A DNA stretch of 64,000 nt, taken from positions 124,001-188,000 of the forward strand of contig CBDCYR010000005.1 in NCBI GenBank assembly GCA_965224275.1, given 5' to 3'. This DNA comes from CAUZWH01 sp965224275 (GTDB lineage: Bacteria > Pseudomonadota > Alphaproteobacteria > SHVV01). Below, one piece after another: positions 1-7,828 of the stretch. The notes beneath the pieces are model-generated. The model saw only the letters and a list, made by a program, of their open reading frames with translations, searched no databases and was not told where the DNA came from. How positions within the stretch are numbered: position 1 is the stretch's first letter; each line of letters begins with the position of its first letter. A program made the position numbers and the translations under genes.

Positions 1-640
1 GCAGCACCAGTAAGAATCCGAGACCGAGGGCAAGCCCAAGATCGCCGCGACTCGTTTCGAGCGCAATCGCCGTTGTCATGACCCGCGTCAGATGATCGAT
101 ATTCCCGCCGACGATGATAACCGCACCGACCTCCGCGCTGGCACGCCCAAACCCCGCCAGCACCGATGTTCCGAGTTGCGCCCGCGCGTCCCATAGGAGC
201 GTGGGAATGGCTGAGCGGCGGTCGGCGCCGAAGGAACGCAACTGATCGGCATATTCGACCCACAATTCCTCGATGATCTGCCGGCTCAAGGCGGCAATGA
301 TCGGGGTTACCAGCACCGTCTGGGCGATGATCATGGCCGTGGGTGTATACAGTAAACCGAACACGCCAAGCGGTCCGGAGCGGGATAGCAGCAAATAGAC
401 CGCGAGCCCGACGACCACTGGCGGTAGGCCCATCAGCGCGTTGATCAGCACTACCGAACCCGTGCGTCCGGGAAACCGAAACAACGCGATCGCGGCCCCC
501 AACGGCAACCCGATGATCGCCGCAATTGCCACCGCTGCCAGGCTGACTCGCAGCGACAAGCCGACGACCTCGATTAGGCTGGGGTCTAAGGTGTAGACCA
601 GCCGCGTCGCGCTCGCGAATGCCTGGGTAAATTCGTCCAT
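1..640 (-). CDS. tupB: Tungstate-type ABC transporter permease (partial, runs off left edge)
   Basis: This is the inner-membrane channel subunit of an ABC importer, most like the TupB/WtpB permeases that import tungstate or molybdate. About 213 codons are visible from an ATG at 638-640; the C-terminus lies outside the window. Translation shows several hydrophobic helices (LRVSLAAVAIAAIIG, GLPPVVVGLAVYLLL). Near the end comes the cytoplasmic-loop stretch GRASAEVGAVIIVGGNI followed by TTAIALETSRGDLGLAL, which is very typical of TupB-type permeases. The ATPase and binding-protein genes are not visible and would lie to the left, or possibly elsewhere. Substrate is inferred from family resemblance only; sulfate or molybdate permeases are the alternatives. 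Confidence 0.8.
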   Translation of the reverse strand, partial: MDEFTQAFASATRLVYTLDPSLIEVVGLSLRVSLAAVAIAAIIGLPLGAAIALFRFPGRTGSVVLINALMGLPPVVVGLAVYLLLSRSGPLGVFGLLYTPTAMIIAQTVLVTPIIAALSRQIIEELWVEYADQLRSFGADRRSAIPTLLWDARAQLGTSVLAGFGRASAEVGAVIIVGGNIDHLTRVMTTAIALETSRGDLGLALGLGFLLVL

Positions 641-675
641 TTAGTCGAACCGCGCGTTAATGCAGAATCGAGTTG

Positions 676-1128
676 TCACGAACCCGGTTGGATAAACTCG
701 ATGGTGAGGCCATCGTCGTTGGTCGCATAAACGATCCGGCGACCCGCGTTAGGGCCCTTGTCGGAGGTTTGGATGGGTCCGTGGGCCTGATAGCCGTGCG
801 CCTGGGCGGCGACCATCGCAGCCTCGATATTGTCAACATCGAGCGCTATATGGGTGAAACCGGAATCGCATGGCCGTCCCTGGATTCGGCCTCGATCCGG
901 CGGGTTGTCGTACTCGATAAACTCGAGGCGGTGGCCCGGGGCGTCAACGAACACCACTGTGATCGATGCACCGGGAACGCCCGTCACCTCCGATGCCATC
1001 TTCGGATCCCGTGTTAGCTTCTCGGTTGCCGGAAACCCGAGGACGTCACGATAAAACGCCAGGGTTTGATCCAGATTGGACACGGTAAAGCTCGTGTGAT
1101 TGGTACCCAACACCCTAAATTCCGCCAT
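676..1128 (-). CDS. VOC (glyoxalase/bleomycin-resistance fold) family protein
   Basis: A 150-residue protein with the paired beta-alpha-beta-beta-beta units of the vicinal oxygen chelate superfamily: N-terminal GTNHTSFTVSNLDQTLAFYRD, then FTHIALDVDNIEAA, and a C-terminal GLTIEFIQP strand. Metal ligands are plausibly the His in TNHTSF, a mid-protein Glu (RLEFIEY), the His in FTHIALDV and the terminal Glu of TIEFIQP. The longer frame begins at 1185, but the ATG at 1128 follows GAGAGG at good spacing and starts the conserved domain, so I chose it. The reaction cannot be named; lyases, epimerases and ring-cleaving dioxygenases share the fold. It is followed on the same strand by the ABC permease. 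Confidence 0.8.
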   Translation of the reverse strand: MAEFRVLGTNHTSFTVSNLDQTLAFYRDVLGFPATEKLTRDPKMASEVTGVPGASITVVFVDAPGHRLEFIEYDNPPDRGRIQGRPCDSGFTHIALDVDNIEAAMVAAQAHGYQAHGPIQTSDKGPNAGRRIVYATNDDGLTIEFIQPGS

Positions 1129-1269
1129 TGTGGCCTCTCGCTCCCGCGTTGCGAACCGCACCATAACATTTCTCTCCGTCACCACTTAACCAGCGCGATC
1201 CGCCATTGATGATGGCGAGACTCTCCCCCATCATGGGTAGATGCAATCGAGAGGCACTTGGAGGAATCG

Positions 1270-2079
1270 ATGTCACAAACACAGGTGAGCGACCACAGTG
1301 GCCCCGGTTATCCCCTTCATCCCGGATATTCGGTCGATGTTGAGGTGAGCCCGCGTCAAGTCCGCGTTATTTTTGCCAGCGAAGAAATCGTCAGGACGAC
1401 CGGTGCGTTGCTCGTACATGAGACCGCGCACGTACCGGTCTACTATTTTCCGCAGGCCGATGTGCGGATGGATTTGATGACGCGAACCGACCACAGCACG
1501 AATTGCCCGTTCAAGGGGGACGCGTCCTATTGGACGATCGCGATCGGTGATCAGGTTTCTGAAAACGCGGTGTGGAGTTACCTCGATCCTTACGTCGAGG
1601 TTCCTGAGATCAAGGACCACGTGGCCTTCTACTGGAACAAGATGGATGCCTGGTTCGAGGAAGACGAAGAAATCTTCGTTCACGCGCGCGACCCTTACAA
1701 ACGGATCGACGCCGTGCCATCGCGACGCGAAGTAAAAATAACGGTTGGCCGTGAAATCGTCGCCCAGTCGACCAATGCCCACTTCTTATTCGAGACCGGC
1801 CTGCCGACCCGCTACTACCTGCCCCGGAGCGACGTTCGGACAGACCTCCTGACATCCGCCGACACCAGCACCCGGTGCCCTTACAAGGGGATCGCCGCGT
1901 ATTACGACCTAACGCTCGGTGACCAGACCTACGATGATTTGGTGTGGACCTATCCCGATCCCATCGCCGAGTGCCCAAAAATCAAAGATTTGCTCTGCTT
2001 CTTCAACGAACGGGTCGACGCAATCCACGTCGACGGCGAACTCGTGCTGAACGTCAAGACACCCTGGTCACCGCGCTAA
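1270..2079 (+). CDS. Tandem DUF427 domain protein
   Basis: A 269-residue cytosolic protein built from two copies of the DUF427 domain. The first covers roughly residues 25-125 and the second 140-255. Each copy has the same order of marks: a strand ending in a promoter-like RxVxV, VYYFPQADVRMDLM versus RYYLPRSDVRTDLL, then T-x-C-PFKGDASYW versus T-x-C-PYKGIAAYYDL, and an ending with a W-x-Y-P/D-P-x-x-E motif and a phenylalanine-rich segment. DUF427 has no established reaction. The frame is open from a TTG at 1258, but GGAGG just before the ATG at 1270 marks the start. It stands alone, divergent from the VOC gene. Confidence 0.8.
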   Translation: MSQTQVSDHSGPGYPLHPGYSVDVEVSPRQVRVIFASEEIVRTTGALLVHETAHVPVYYFPQADVRMDLMTRTDHSTNCPFKGDASYWTIAIGDQVSENAVWSYLDPYVEVPEIKDHVAFYWNKMDAWFEEDEEIFVHARDPYKRIDAVPSRREVKITVGREIVAQSTNAHFLFETGLPTRYYLPRSDVRTDLLTSADTSTRCPYKGIAAYYDLTLGDQTYDDLVWTYPDPIAECPKIKDLLCFFNERVDAIHVDGELVLNVKTPWSPR

Positions 2080-2316
2080 GGCGTTTCCAGATAGAACTGC
2101 TTTACCCGCGCACTCCCGGACGGGAGTGGCTGTATGATTCTCGTGCTTGTGGTTCGGTACGCGCGCCCGCGTGGCGGCACACGGAGCTAGCTGGCGGCGC
2201 GGATCGACCACCGCGGCCCCTCAAAAAACCAATCTGATCCTTTCATCGATAGATGTGGGAGCGACGTCGGCCTCGTATCGATGTCGCGGGCCACGTCGCG
2301 ACGACCGGAGAGGGAC

Positions 2317-2583
2317 ATGATTGATCAACGTAGAAAACAACAATTGGCGGCCATTGCCGTCATGGCCGTGTTTGTGATTGCACTTGGGGTGAGCCAAGCG
2401 AATCCAGCGCAGGCCGAGAAACAGCCGCGCATGGGGCGCGCTATTGCGCTTCTAGTCGAGGCGCGCGAGCAGCTTCAGAAAGCCTCAACGGACAAGGGCG
2501 GCCATCGGGTCAGGGCAATCAACCAGATCAACAAAGCCATTACCGAAATTCGCAAAGGCATCCGTTACGACAACCGCAATTAG
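2317..2583 (+). CDS. Small secreted helical protein of unknown function
   Basis: An 88-residue protein. Residues 8-32 form a signal peptide (basic MIDQRRKQQ, hydrophobic core LAAIAVMAVFVIALGV, cleavage after PAQA). The mature part of about 55 residues is predicted to be helical, with the pattern AIALLVEAREQL, DKGGHR, and AINQINKAITEIRKGI. I recall the DKGGHR plus AI-x-x-I-x-x-AI pattern from small unannotated periplasmic proteins, but no function is known to me. The ATG at 2317 is preceded by GGAGAGG at 4 bases; the longer frame from 2281 would bury the signal peptide. It stands alone between the DUF427 gene and convergent metabolic genes. Confidence 0.7.
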   Translation: MIDQRRKQQLAAIAVMAVFVIALGVSQANPAQAEKQPRMGRAIALLVEAREQLQKASTDKGGHRVRAINQINKAITEIRKGIRYDNRN

Positions 2584-2647
2584 CGGTTGGCAGATGCCGA
2601 GGCTGTCGCCGCCTTAGGTCCGGCGTGGTGCGATGAACGAGGTTGGT

Positions 2648-3343
2648 CTAGTTCGATTTGCGACCGACGATTTCGAGGACTTCATCCTTGGTCATGACAT
2701 CGCCGAACTGCTGAAGGAAAGTCTCCAGCGTTGCGAGATGTTCGCGGTCGCTGGGAGCCGCGCACGCGTCTGACACCATGACTACTTTGAAATCCAAGGC
2801 CATGGCATCGCGCCCGGTTGATTCGACGCAAACATTGGTCTTGGTGCCCGCGAGAATCAGGTTCTCGATGCCGAGGCTGCGCAGCACGCGCTCGAGCCGC
2901 GATGCGCCCGAGGTGAACGCGCTGTAGCGGTTCTTTGTCACCCGCAAATCCCCGTTGTCCACGTCGAGATCCTTCCACAGAAGCGTGCCGTGACCGCCTT
3001 CGGACATGTTCTCGAGCATCGCGTCGACCTTTTTGGGATCACCGACAATATGGGTAAAAAAGCCTTCCCAATCGGTCACACCGGGGGCGCCGGCGTTTTG
3101 ATGGTTGACCCAGATTACGCGCACGCCACGCCTGCGAAGTTCGTCGGCCAACTCGTTGATTGCCGGAACGACATCGCGCGCCACCGGAACTTCAGCCGGG
3201 GCGCCGGGCTCGACGAACGTATTCTGCATGTCGACCACGACCAGAGCCGTCTTGGCGGGATCGATCGATTCAAACAAATGAACGCGGCCCCGCCGTGCGA
3301 GTACCCGCTCGATAATGTCCTGACCAATTTCGACGTTGTGCAT
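2648..3343 (-). CDS. Isochorismatase-family cysteine hydrolase
   Basis: A 231-residue hydrolase of the isochorismatase-like superfamily, which cleaves amides, ureas or vinyl ethers through a Cys nucleophile. The triad is visible: Asp38 in VVDMQNTF, Lys137 in VTKNRYSAF, and Cys172 in TKTNVCVESTGRDA. The cis-peptide region before the Cys is also normal. The start has AGCGGAGAAACCG before the ATG. It lies downstream of, and in the same direction as, an NTF2-like gene and an SDR gene, so the three may form one catabolic operon. Candidate substrates such as carbamates, nicotinamide or biuret cannot be separated from sequence. Confidence 0.85.
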   Translation of the reverse strand: MHNVEIGQDIIERVLARRGRVHLFESIDPAKTALVVVDMQNTFVEPGAPAEVPVARDVVPAINELADELRRRGVRVIWVNHQNAGAPGVTDWEGFFTHIVGDPKKVDAMLENMSEGGHGTLLWKDLDVDNGDLRVTKNRYSAFTSGASRLERVLRSLGIENLILAGTKTNVCVESTGRDAMALDFKVVMVSDACAAPSDREHLATLETFLQQFGDVMTKDEVLEIVGRKSN

Positions 3344-3365
3344 CGGTTTCTCCGCTAATTATTTT

Positions 3366-3776
3366 TTAGTGAACCGCAGCGCTGGCGGGATCCTCTTCCT
3401 CCGGCAGCTCGGTAAGCGAGGTCGGCCCCGCTTGATGATGGATCATTCGCCAAGCGCCGCCCTCGCGAACAAATAGATTGGTAGCAACCAGGAATCCGCC
3501 ACCCACCTGCTCGTAGCACAGGACATAAGCCAGATCGCCGCAAACGTGCGCACTCGCCCCATGGCAGGTAATTTCCGGCGGATTGGGACCTTCGAGGATC
3601 GCTTGCCAGCTCTCCATAACCTCGTCGCGCCCGGTAAGCGCTTGCCATCCGGGGTGAATAACGGCGACCGGCGCCTCGGTCGACCACAGCGCCTCCATTG
3701 CCGCCATATCACGTTCCGCAAAAGCGCTATAGAACGCATCGTTGGCAAAGAGGACGGCTTCACGATTGGCGGTCAT
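3366..3776 (-). CDS. SnoaL/NTF2-like domain protein
   Basis: A 136-residue protein with a single cone-shaped NTF2-like (SnoaL/DUF4440) fold: an N-terminal helix NDAFYSAFAERDMAAMEALW, the HPGW loop, a G-x-x-E-V-x-x-SW helix, and late strands ending in WRMIHHQAGPTSL. Proteins of this fold act as isomerases, hydratases or simply ligand binders. The start at 3776 is preceded by GAGG. A longer frame from 3857 would overlap the SDR gene and adds no recognisable sequence. It sits between the SDR and isochorismatase-type genes with short gaps, suggesting co-transcription and a shared small-molecule pathway that I cannot identify. Confidence 0.75.
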   Translation of the reverse strand: MTANREAVLFANDAFYSAFAERDMAAMEALWSTEAPVAVIHPGWQALTGRDEVMESWQAILEGPNPPEITCHGASAHVCGDLAYVLCYEQVGGGFLVATNLFVREGGAWRMIHHQAGPTSLTELPEEEDPASAAVH

Positions 3777-3814
3777 GTCAGATGCCTCAATCGGTCCGAT
3801 CTGGGCCGATGCCC

Positions 3815-4606
3815 TTAGGTGATGAACTTCGTGAACCCGCCGTCCACATTCCAACATACACCGGTAATGAATCCGGCCACCGAATCAGACGCAAGAAAAG
3901 TAACCACGTTGCCGACATCTATCGCCTTGCCGGTTCGTTTCATCGGCAATTCGGCCGAGAGATTGGTAAAGACCTCTTCCTTGTCCTTGCCGACATGGGG
4001 GATGAATTCGAGCGCCAATTCCTCCCACAATGGGGTCCGGATAAATGCCGGATTGACGCAGTTGACGCGTATATCGGGCCCGTAGTCCTGGGCCCAGGTT
4101 TTGGTGAGCGAGAGCATCGCGGCCTTGGCCGAGTTGTAGTCACCCATGCCGCTAAAACCCGAATGACCGCCCACCGAAGAGATGTTGACGATGTTGCCGC
4201 CGCCTTGTTTTTTCATTTGCGTCGTCGCAAGGCGCGAAAAACGAATACACGACCACAGGTTTAAATTGTAGACGTGGGCCCAGGTTTCGTCGGGTTCGTC
4301 GAGGAAATGCTGGGTCGATGCCTCACCGCCGGCATTGTTGACGAGGACATCAAGGCGCCCCCATTTATCGAGGACAGCGTCGATCACACTGTCGATGTCG
4401 GCTTTGTTGGTGACGTCGGCCCTAACTCCCAAGGACTCGGCACCCGCCGCCTGCGCGTCAGCGACGGTCTCGTCAATCGCATCTTGTCCTCTTGCACAAA
4501 CCGCGAGCTTGCAGCCTTCGGCCGCGAGTGCAGCCGAAATGCCCCGACCAATTCCCTTGCTGCCGCCGGTGACCAGCGCAACTTTGCCGCTCAGCTCGAA
4601 ATTCAT
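3815..4606 (-). CDS. SDR family NAD(P)-dependent oxidoreductase
   Basis: A classical short-chain dehydrogenase/reductase of 263 residues. The cofactor glycine motif TGGSKGIG is at residues 13-20, NNAG at 90-93, and the catalytic Ser143/144, Tyr157 and Lys161 occur as NISS and YNSAK. The C-terminal GxxxGxxWNVDGG segment is also standard. Arg39 after the second strand suggests NADP preference, which is only a rule of thumb. I used the ATG at 4606 (MNFELSGK) because GGAGG lies upstream and the family begins there. It is probably the first gene of a three-gene minus-strand operon with the NTF2-like and isochorismatase-type genes; the substrate is unknown. Confidence 0.88.
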   Translation of the reverse strand: MNFELSGKVALVTGGSKGIGRGISAALAAEGCKLAVCARGQDAIDETVADAQAAGAESLGVRADVTNKADIDSVIDAVLDKWGRLDVLVNNAGGEASTQHFLDEPDETWAHVYNLNLWSCIRFSRLATTQMKKQGGGNIVNISSVGGHSGFSGMGDYNSAKAAMLSLTKTWAQDYGPDIRVNCVNPAFIRTPLWEELALEFIPHVGKDKEEVFTNLSAELPMKRTGKAIDVGNVVTFLASDSVAGFITGVCWNVDGGFTKFIT

Positions 4607-4798
4607 AATCTCCGCCTCCCCAAACACTTCGTTCCACAATAATCGCGGCGGATGTTACGCGCGCGGGCTACCCCCCTTCAAGGCCGCTCACCCTTAATAA
4701 CCCAAGATAACCCACGGGCTCCGCAAACTGCCGGGGCTGCGTTCCCAGCCAAGCGCTGCTAAGCTCTGGGTAAGTCTGATTGAAGGGGGCGGCGCAAT

Positions 4799-6016
4799 AT
4801 GGCGCCCGAGCGTCGTCGGCACATTTTTGAACTTCTCGAACTGTCCGGCAACCGCCAAGGACTAGCGGTTCTCGCCCAATTGCTGCTTGTCGGTCTGATC
4901 CTTCTCAACGTCGTCGCGGTCATCGTCGAGTCGTATGCGCCCGTTGCGCACGTTGTTGCGGCTGAACTGCAATGGTTCAAGATTGTCTCGATCGGTATCT
5001 TCACGTTGGAGATCGCATCGCGGCTTTGGCTTTGCACGGACGATCCCCACGGGCATTACCGGCAGCCAGTGATCGGCCGTTTGCGCTATCTGGTCACGGC
5101 ACAAACGCTTATCGATATCGCTGCAGTCGTTCCGTTCTATTTGGGATTGGCACTCGATCTTCGTTTTCTGCGCGCGTTTCGCCTGATGCGAGCGCTTCGT
5201 CTGACCGTATATGGCGCGGCGGTCGAGAGTCTCGCTGCGGTGTTTTACAACGAGCGGCGATCCCTGTTCGGCGCACTCGTTGTCATGATGCTGCTTCTGA
5301 TTGTCGCCTCCAGCCTGGTTTACTTCGTTGAGCGCGCCGCCCAGCCGGTAGCGTTTGCCAGTATCCCCCACGCCATGTGGTGGGGATTGGCGACCTTGAC
5401 CACGGTTGGCTACGGCGATGTCACACCGATCACCTCATTGGGCCGCTCGTTCGGTGGAATCGTGACGATTCTTGGGGTCGGCATGTTTGCGCTGCCGGCG
5501 GGAATTCTCGCGTCTGGCTATGCGCGCGAGCTGAGGCGCCGAGAATTCGTTGGCACCTGGGATCTCGTTGCCAGGGTGCCGCTTTTCACCAGTCTGCCAG
5601 CGGCGCGCATTGCCGATATCGCGGCCATGCTGGAGCCCCGCAGTGCGCACGTTGGTGAGATCATCGTCCGCAAGGGCGACCATGCCGATAGCATGTATTT
5701 CATCGTCGAGGGGGAGCTTGAGGTCGACGTGTCGCCGCAGCCTGTCATTCTGAGAAACGGTAATTTCTTTGGCGAAATGGCGCTCATCGCCCACGGCGAC
5801 CGCACCGCCACGGTGACCGCAGCGACACCCTGTCAGCTGCTCAGCTTGCAGGCGCTCGACCTCGCCAATTTCCTCGACAACAACCCGGAGCTGCGTGAAA
5901 CGCTTTCGCGGGTTGACGATGAACGCCGCCAAGCGACTCAATCCGACGCTCCCGGCGATGCGACCGACGATGTGGTCGATGTCGACAGTCGCCGAGCCGC
6001 AGGTTCGGGCAGGTAG
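4799..6016 (+). CDS. Cyclic-nucleotide-gated voltage-sensor-type K+ channel (MloK1-like)
   Basis: A 405-residue inner-membrane channel. S1-S4 span about residues 20-140, with an arginine-bearing S4 (RFLRAFRLMRALRL, 122-135). S5 is at about 157-178. The pore helix ends in the K+ selectivity filter TTVGYGD at 201-207, and S6 follows at about 217-238. A short linker (RREFVGTWDLVARVPLF) leads to a cyclic-nucleotide-binding domain of about 265-370, with FFGEMAL and the phosphate-binding Arg in HGDRTATV. The layout matches the short-linker bacterial CNG channel of Mesorhizobium. The hydratase large-subunit gene begins one base after the stop, so the two are probably co-transcribed, an unexpected pairing. 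Confidence 0.9.
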   Translation: MAPERRRHIFELLELSGNRQGLAVLAQLLLVGLILLNVVAVIVESYAPVAHVVAAELQWFKIVSIGIFTLEIASRLWLCTDDPHGHYRQPVIGRLRYLVTAQTLIDIAAVVPFYLGLALDLRFLRAFRLMRALRLTVYGAAVESLAAVFYNERRSLFGALVVMMLLLIVASSLVYFVERAAQPVAFASIPHAMWWGLATLTTVGYGDVTPITSLGRSFGGIVTILGVGMFALPAGILASGYARELRRREFVGTWDLVARVPLFTSLPAARIADIAAMLEPRSAHVGEIIVRKGDHADSMYFIVEGELEVDVSPQPVILRNGNFFGEMALIAHGDRTATVTAATPCQLLSLQALDLANFLDNNPELRETLSRVDDERRQATQSDAPGDATDDVVDVDSRRAAGSGR

Positions 6017-6017
6017 C

Positions 6018-7307
6018 ATGGCCGGCCAGACGCTGGCTGAGAAGCTGGTGGCGCAGGCTTGCGGTCGCGACACCGTCGTGCCCGGCGAGATCGTCACCTG
6101 CGCCGTCGACCTCGCCATGATGCACGACTCCGGTGGACCGCGTCGGGTCAAGCCGATCCTCGAAAAGCTCGGCGTCGACGTCTGGGATCCTGGCAAAGTC
6201 GTGGTGGTGACCGACCACTTCACGCCGGCGAGCGATGCCGAGAGTGCAAGAATTCTCGACCTGACACGCAAATGGGTGACCGCGAACGGGGTTGCCAATT
6301 TCTATGATCTGCAGGGCATCTGCCATGTCGTCCTTCCGGAACGCGGACATTTACAACCCGGCATGTTCGTGGTCGGCGGTGACAGCCATTCGCCCACCGG
6401 GGGCGCGTTCGGATGCTACATGTTCGGCGTCGGCGCCACCGAGATGGCGGGGGTGCTGGCGACCGGCGAAATTTGGCTGCGCGTGCCCGACACCATCCGG
6501 TTGATTTGGAATGGACGATTTGGTCCCGCCGTCAGCGCCAAGGACGCGATGCTCGCGATGTGCGCGGCACTCGGCATGGATGGCGGCGACTATCAGGCGA
6601 TCGAATATGCCGGCGAAATGATCGCCGACCTCGACATGTCGGAGCGCATGACCTTGTGCAATATGGCGGCCGAACTCGGTGCCCAGGCTGGTCTCATTGC
6701 GCCCGATGCCACCACCGCCGCCTACCTCAGCGATTGCGGTGTCGAAATCGGTGATACCAGCGTTTGGCACTCCGATGACGCAGCCACGTTTCGTGACACG
6801 CACGTTTTCGATGCGACGACGCTAAGTCCGCACGTAGCCTCACCCCACAGTCCGGCCAACTCTGCGCCGATCGAAGACGCCGAGCCGACACCGGTCGACC
6901 AGTGTTACATCGGCGCTTGTACGGGCGCCAAGCTGGTCGATCTCAAGATGGCGGCCGAGATATTGCGCGGTCGACAGGTTGCCCATGGCGTGCGCCTGCT
7001 GGTCGCACCGGCATCGGCACGCACGATGTCGGCAGCCGCAGCCGATGGAACCTTGGCTGTTCTCACCGAAGCCGGCGCGATCATATTGCCGTCCGGCTGC
7101 AATGCCTGCGGCGGCTACGGCACCGGCGTGCTTGCCGAAGACGAGGTTTGCATTGCCTCGACCGCCCGTAACTTCAAGGGCCGGATGGGCGCGAGCACCT
7201 CAAAACTCTACCTCGGCTCGCCCTATACCGTGGCGGCCTCGGCCATCGCCGGTCACATTACCGACCCCCGCGATCTGCTCTGCGCGACCACCACGGAGGC
7301 GGCGTGA
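6018..7307 (+). CDS. Aconitase-superfamily hydratase, large subunit (dimethylmaleate/isopropylmalate type)
   Basis: A 429-residue [4Fe-4S] hydro-lyase large subunit of the LeuC/homoaconitase/DmdA branch, which interconverts a hydroxy acid with its unsaturated form. Cluster ligands appear as Cys301 (YIGACTGAK) and Cys361/Cys364 (SGCNACGGY). The substrate-region motif GGDSHSPTGGAFG and the GVGATE motif are intact. The ATG at 6018 has AGG upstream and starts the family's N-terminus; an in-frame extension to 5895 lies inside the channel gene. The small subunit overlaps its stop codon. The following lyase gene makes a 2,3-dimethylmalate-type or other branched C4-C6 acid route likelier than leucine synthesis. 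The Asn usually after CT is Gly here, as in some relatives. Confidence 0.82.
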   Translation: MAGQTLAEKLVAQACGRDTVVPGEIVTCAVDLAMMHDSGGPRRVKPILEKLGVDVWDPGKVVVVTDHFTPASDAESARILDLTRKWVTANGVANFYDLQGICHVVLPERGHLQPGMFVVGGDSHSPTGGAFGCYMFGVGATEMAGVLATGEIWLRVPDTIRLIWNGRFGPAVSAKDAMLAMCAALGMDGGDYQAIEYAGEMIADLDMSERMTLCNMAAELGAQAGLIAPDATTAAYLSDCGVEIGDTSVWHSDDAATFRDTHVFDATTLSPHVASPHSPANSAPIEDAEPTPVDQCYIGACTGAKLVDLKMAAEILRGRQVAHGVRLLVAPASARTMSAAAADGTLAVLTEAGAIILPSGCNACGGYGTGVLAEDEVCIASTARNFKGRMGASTSKLYLGSPYTVAASAIAGHITDPRDLLCATTTEAA

Positions 7308-7819
7308 GCGGATCGGCGTCGCGAGGCCGTGCCTGGGTGTTTGGCGATAATGTCGACACCGATGCGCTGGCGCCCGGCCTCTACATGAAGCGACCCATCG
7401 ACGAACTCGCTGCGCACTGCCTCGAAACCGTCAATCCGAATTTCGCAACTTCCGTGGCGGCCGGTGACTTCGTAATCGCGCGACGGAATTTTGGCATGGG
7501 CTCTTCACGCGAACAGGCTGCTCAAACCCTTAAGCACCTTGGCGTTGCCGCCGTCATTGCGCAGTCTTTTGCCGGGATTTTCTATCGCAACGCGCTCAAC
7601 CTCGGCTTGCCCGCCATCGTTTGCGAGCACACCCAACAGATCGCCGACGAAGATCAACTCCGAATTGATCTTGGCGCGGGATTGTTGGAAAACCTGACCC
7701 AGACCGAGACCCTCGATTGCGAGGCAATTCCATCGCATTTACTTGGCTTGGTCAGCGACGGCGGTTTGGTGCCTCACCTAGAGAAACGATTCCAACGCTC
7801 CCGAAGCCAGAAGGAATGA
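7304..7819 (+). CDS. Aconitase-superfamily hydratase, small subunit
   Basis: A 171-residue swivelling-domain subunit (LeuD/DmdB type) that forms the hydratase with the preceding large subunit. Marks are the WVFGDNVDTDALAP strand-turn, ARRNFGMGSSREQAA carrying the substrate-binding SSR loop, and IAQSFAGIFYRNALNLGLP. It starts at a GTG sharing four bases with the large-subunit stop (GTGA), a translational-coupling arrangement that supports equal synthesis. A ten-residue basic C-terminal tail (RFQRSRSQKE) is longer than I would expect. Confidence 0.87.
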   Translation: MSGSASRGRAWVFGDNVDTDALAPGLYMKRPIDELAAHCLETVNPNFATSVAAGDFVIARRNFGMGSSREQAAQTLKHLGVAAVIAQSFAGIFYRNALNLGLPAIVCEHTQQIADEDQLRIDLGAGLLENLTQTETLDCEAIPSHLLGLVSDGGLVPHLEKRFQRSRSQKE

Positions 7820-7828
7820 ATAAAGTCC

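Noticed and set aside
6018..7819. Leucine biosynthesis genes leuC-leuD
   Set aside because: Possible by fold, but the adjacent KRCGH-type lyase and absence of leuB/leuA point to a catabolic hydratase; the dehydrogenase at 38258 is of tartrate/malate type rather than LeuB.
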